In this document: piece after piece, positions 13,593 to 13,807 of the stretch | Layout of the letters: the number at the start of each line of letters is the position of its first letter | Numbering within the stretch: the first letter of the stretch is position 1 | NCBI GenBank assembly: GCA_050872805.1 | Contig: JBNMHN010000026.1 | Location: forward strand, 1-13,807 | Source of the DNA: CAKVOD01 sp050872805 | GTDB taxonomy: Bacteria; Bacillota; Clostridia; Christensenellales; UBA1242 | DNA length: 13,807 nt | Direction of reading: 5' to 3' | Program-made: the position numbers and the translations under genes | Notes under the pieces: model-generated | Told to the model about the DNA's origin: nothing | Seen by the model: the letters and a program-made list of their open reading frames with translations, nothing else | The model's database searches: none

Positions 13593-13661
13593 GCTAAATG
13601 CCCCGATTTGGGCGAATTATAACCCAAAACACAGGCAAAAACGGCTAATTTTGGGCGAATT
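13593..13661. repeat. Pair of short direct repeats
   Basis: TTTGGGCGAATT occurs at 13607-13618 and 13650-13661, each preceded by GCTAA (13593-13597 and 13644-13648). The two units differ by an 8-bp insertion between GCTAA and the 12-mer. TTTGGG of the first copy can also pair with CCCAAA at 13623-13628. Confidence 0.6.
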
Positions 13662-13714
13662 TGAGAAAAAATTAAAAAAAATTTATGTTTTTTCAATTTT
13701 TTTATCAAAAACTG

Positions 13715-13743
13715 TTGACAAATTATTTAATATATAGTAAAAT
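13715..13743 (+). promoter_or_regulatory. Strong promoter of initiator tRNA
   Basis: A perfect TTGACA (13715-13720), a 17-bp spacer and TAAAAT (13738-13743) lie 20 bp before the mature tRNA 5' end at 13764. Confidence 0.85.
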
Positions 13744-13763
13744 AAAAAAGCCGTTAGAAATAT

Positions 13764-13807
13764 CGCGGGGTAGAGCAGCTTGGCAGCTCGTCGGGCTCAT
13801 AACCCGA
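13764..13807 (+). tRNA. Initiator tRNA-fMet (anticodon CAT), 3' part outside window
   Basis: The 44 nt present cover the acceptor 5' strand (CGCGGGG), the D arm (GAGC, loop AGCTTGGCA, GCTC), and the complete anticodon arm TCGGG-CTCATAA-CCCGA. The three consecutive G-C pairs in the anticodon stem, C at position 1 and A11 in the D stem mark it as initiator rather than elongator tRNA-Met. The T arm and CCA end lie beyond the window. Confidence 0.95.

Larger units (their letters stand above)
13457..13763. other. Gene-free stretch upstream of initiator tRNA
   Basis: 307 bp without a convincing coding region on either strand. From the left it holds the ribosome site and TATAAT of the 179-residue gene, then AT-rich sequence, then a relatively GC-rich patch at about 13590-13661 with short direct repeats. 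The right end is a T/A-rich run leading into the tRNA promoter at 13715-13743. No terminator or RNA gene was recognised in the middle. Confidence 0.6.

Noticed and set aside
1..13807. CRISPR array, insertion sequence, prophage or restriction-type defence locus
   Set aside because: No regularly spaced repeats, transposase or integrase motifs, phage structural genes or nuclease/helicase genes were seen. The methyltransferases lack the DNA-methylase NPPY motif.

Overview
The window looks like chromosome of a low-GC Gram-positive bacterium, probably a gut-type Clostridia/Firmicutes lineage. Supporting signs are strong Shine-Dalgarno sites (AAGGAG, GAGGAG), near-consensus sigma-A promoters, rho-independent terminators, TGA used as a stop, encoded tRNA CCA ends, and housekeeping families typical of that group. 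Composition is uneven: glmM and the LOG-family gene have stretches of about 45-60% GC, while pth (about 31% by hand count) and the TetR block are much more AT-rich. The species cannot be named from this sequence.

Layout. 1-1026 (minus) is the first 342 codons of phosphoglucosamine mutase GlmM; its 3' end lies outside the window. Diverging from it, 1255-5316 (plus) encodes a 1353-residue protein: four N-terminal membrane segments resembling the CvpA family, then about 1100 residues built from roughly nine degenerate helical modules, probably displayed outside the membrane. A strong bidirectional terminator separates it from a minus-strand run: pth (peptidyl-tRNA hydrolase), an orphan HicB-like protein with its own promoter and terminator, a small three-helix membrane protein, a possible 37-codon ORF, a TIGR00725/LOG-family Rossmann protein, a 90-residue coiled-coil protein, an RlmM/FtsJ-like 2'-O-methyltransferase, a PlsC-type acyltransferase and a 182-residue hypothetical protein.

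10482-12624 is a compact regulated cassette. A class I SAM-dependent methyltransferase (minus) diverges from a TetR-family repressor and a translationally coupled DUF998 membrane protein (plus). The 18-bp palindrome between them fills the 17-bp spacer of a perfect TTGACA/TATAAT promoter for the methyltransferase and also lies at the expected transcription start of the tetR promoter, so one repressor dimer could shut off both directions.

12722-12796 (minus) is tRNA-Thr(GGT), with promoter and terminator but with C at the near-invariant position 55 and a C discriminator. A 179-residue hypothetical protein follows (minus, 12917-13456). A gene-free stretch holding short direct repeats then leads into a strong promoter and the first 44 nt of initiator tRNA-fMet, cut by the window end.

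The most notable items are the giant CvpA-anchored repeat protein, the operator nested in a consensus promoter, the unusual tRNA-Thr, the possibly leaderless plsC-like gene, and the AT-rich pth. No CRISPR array, insertion sequence, phage gene or recognisable defence operon was seen.
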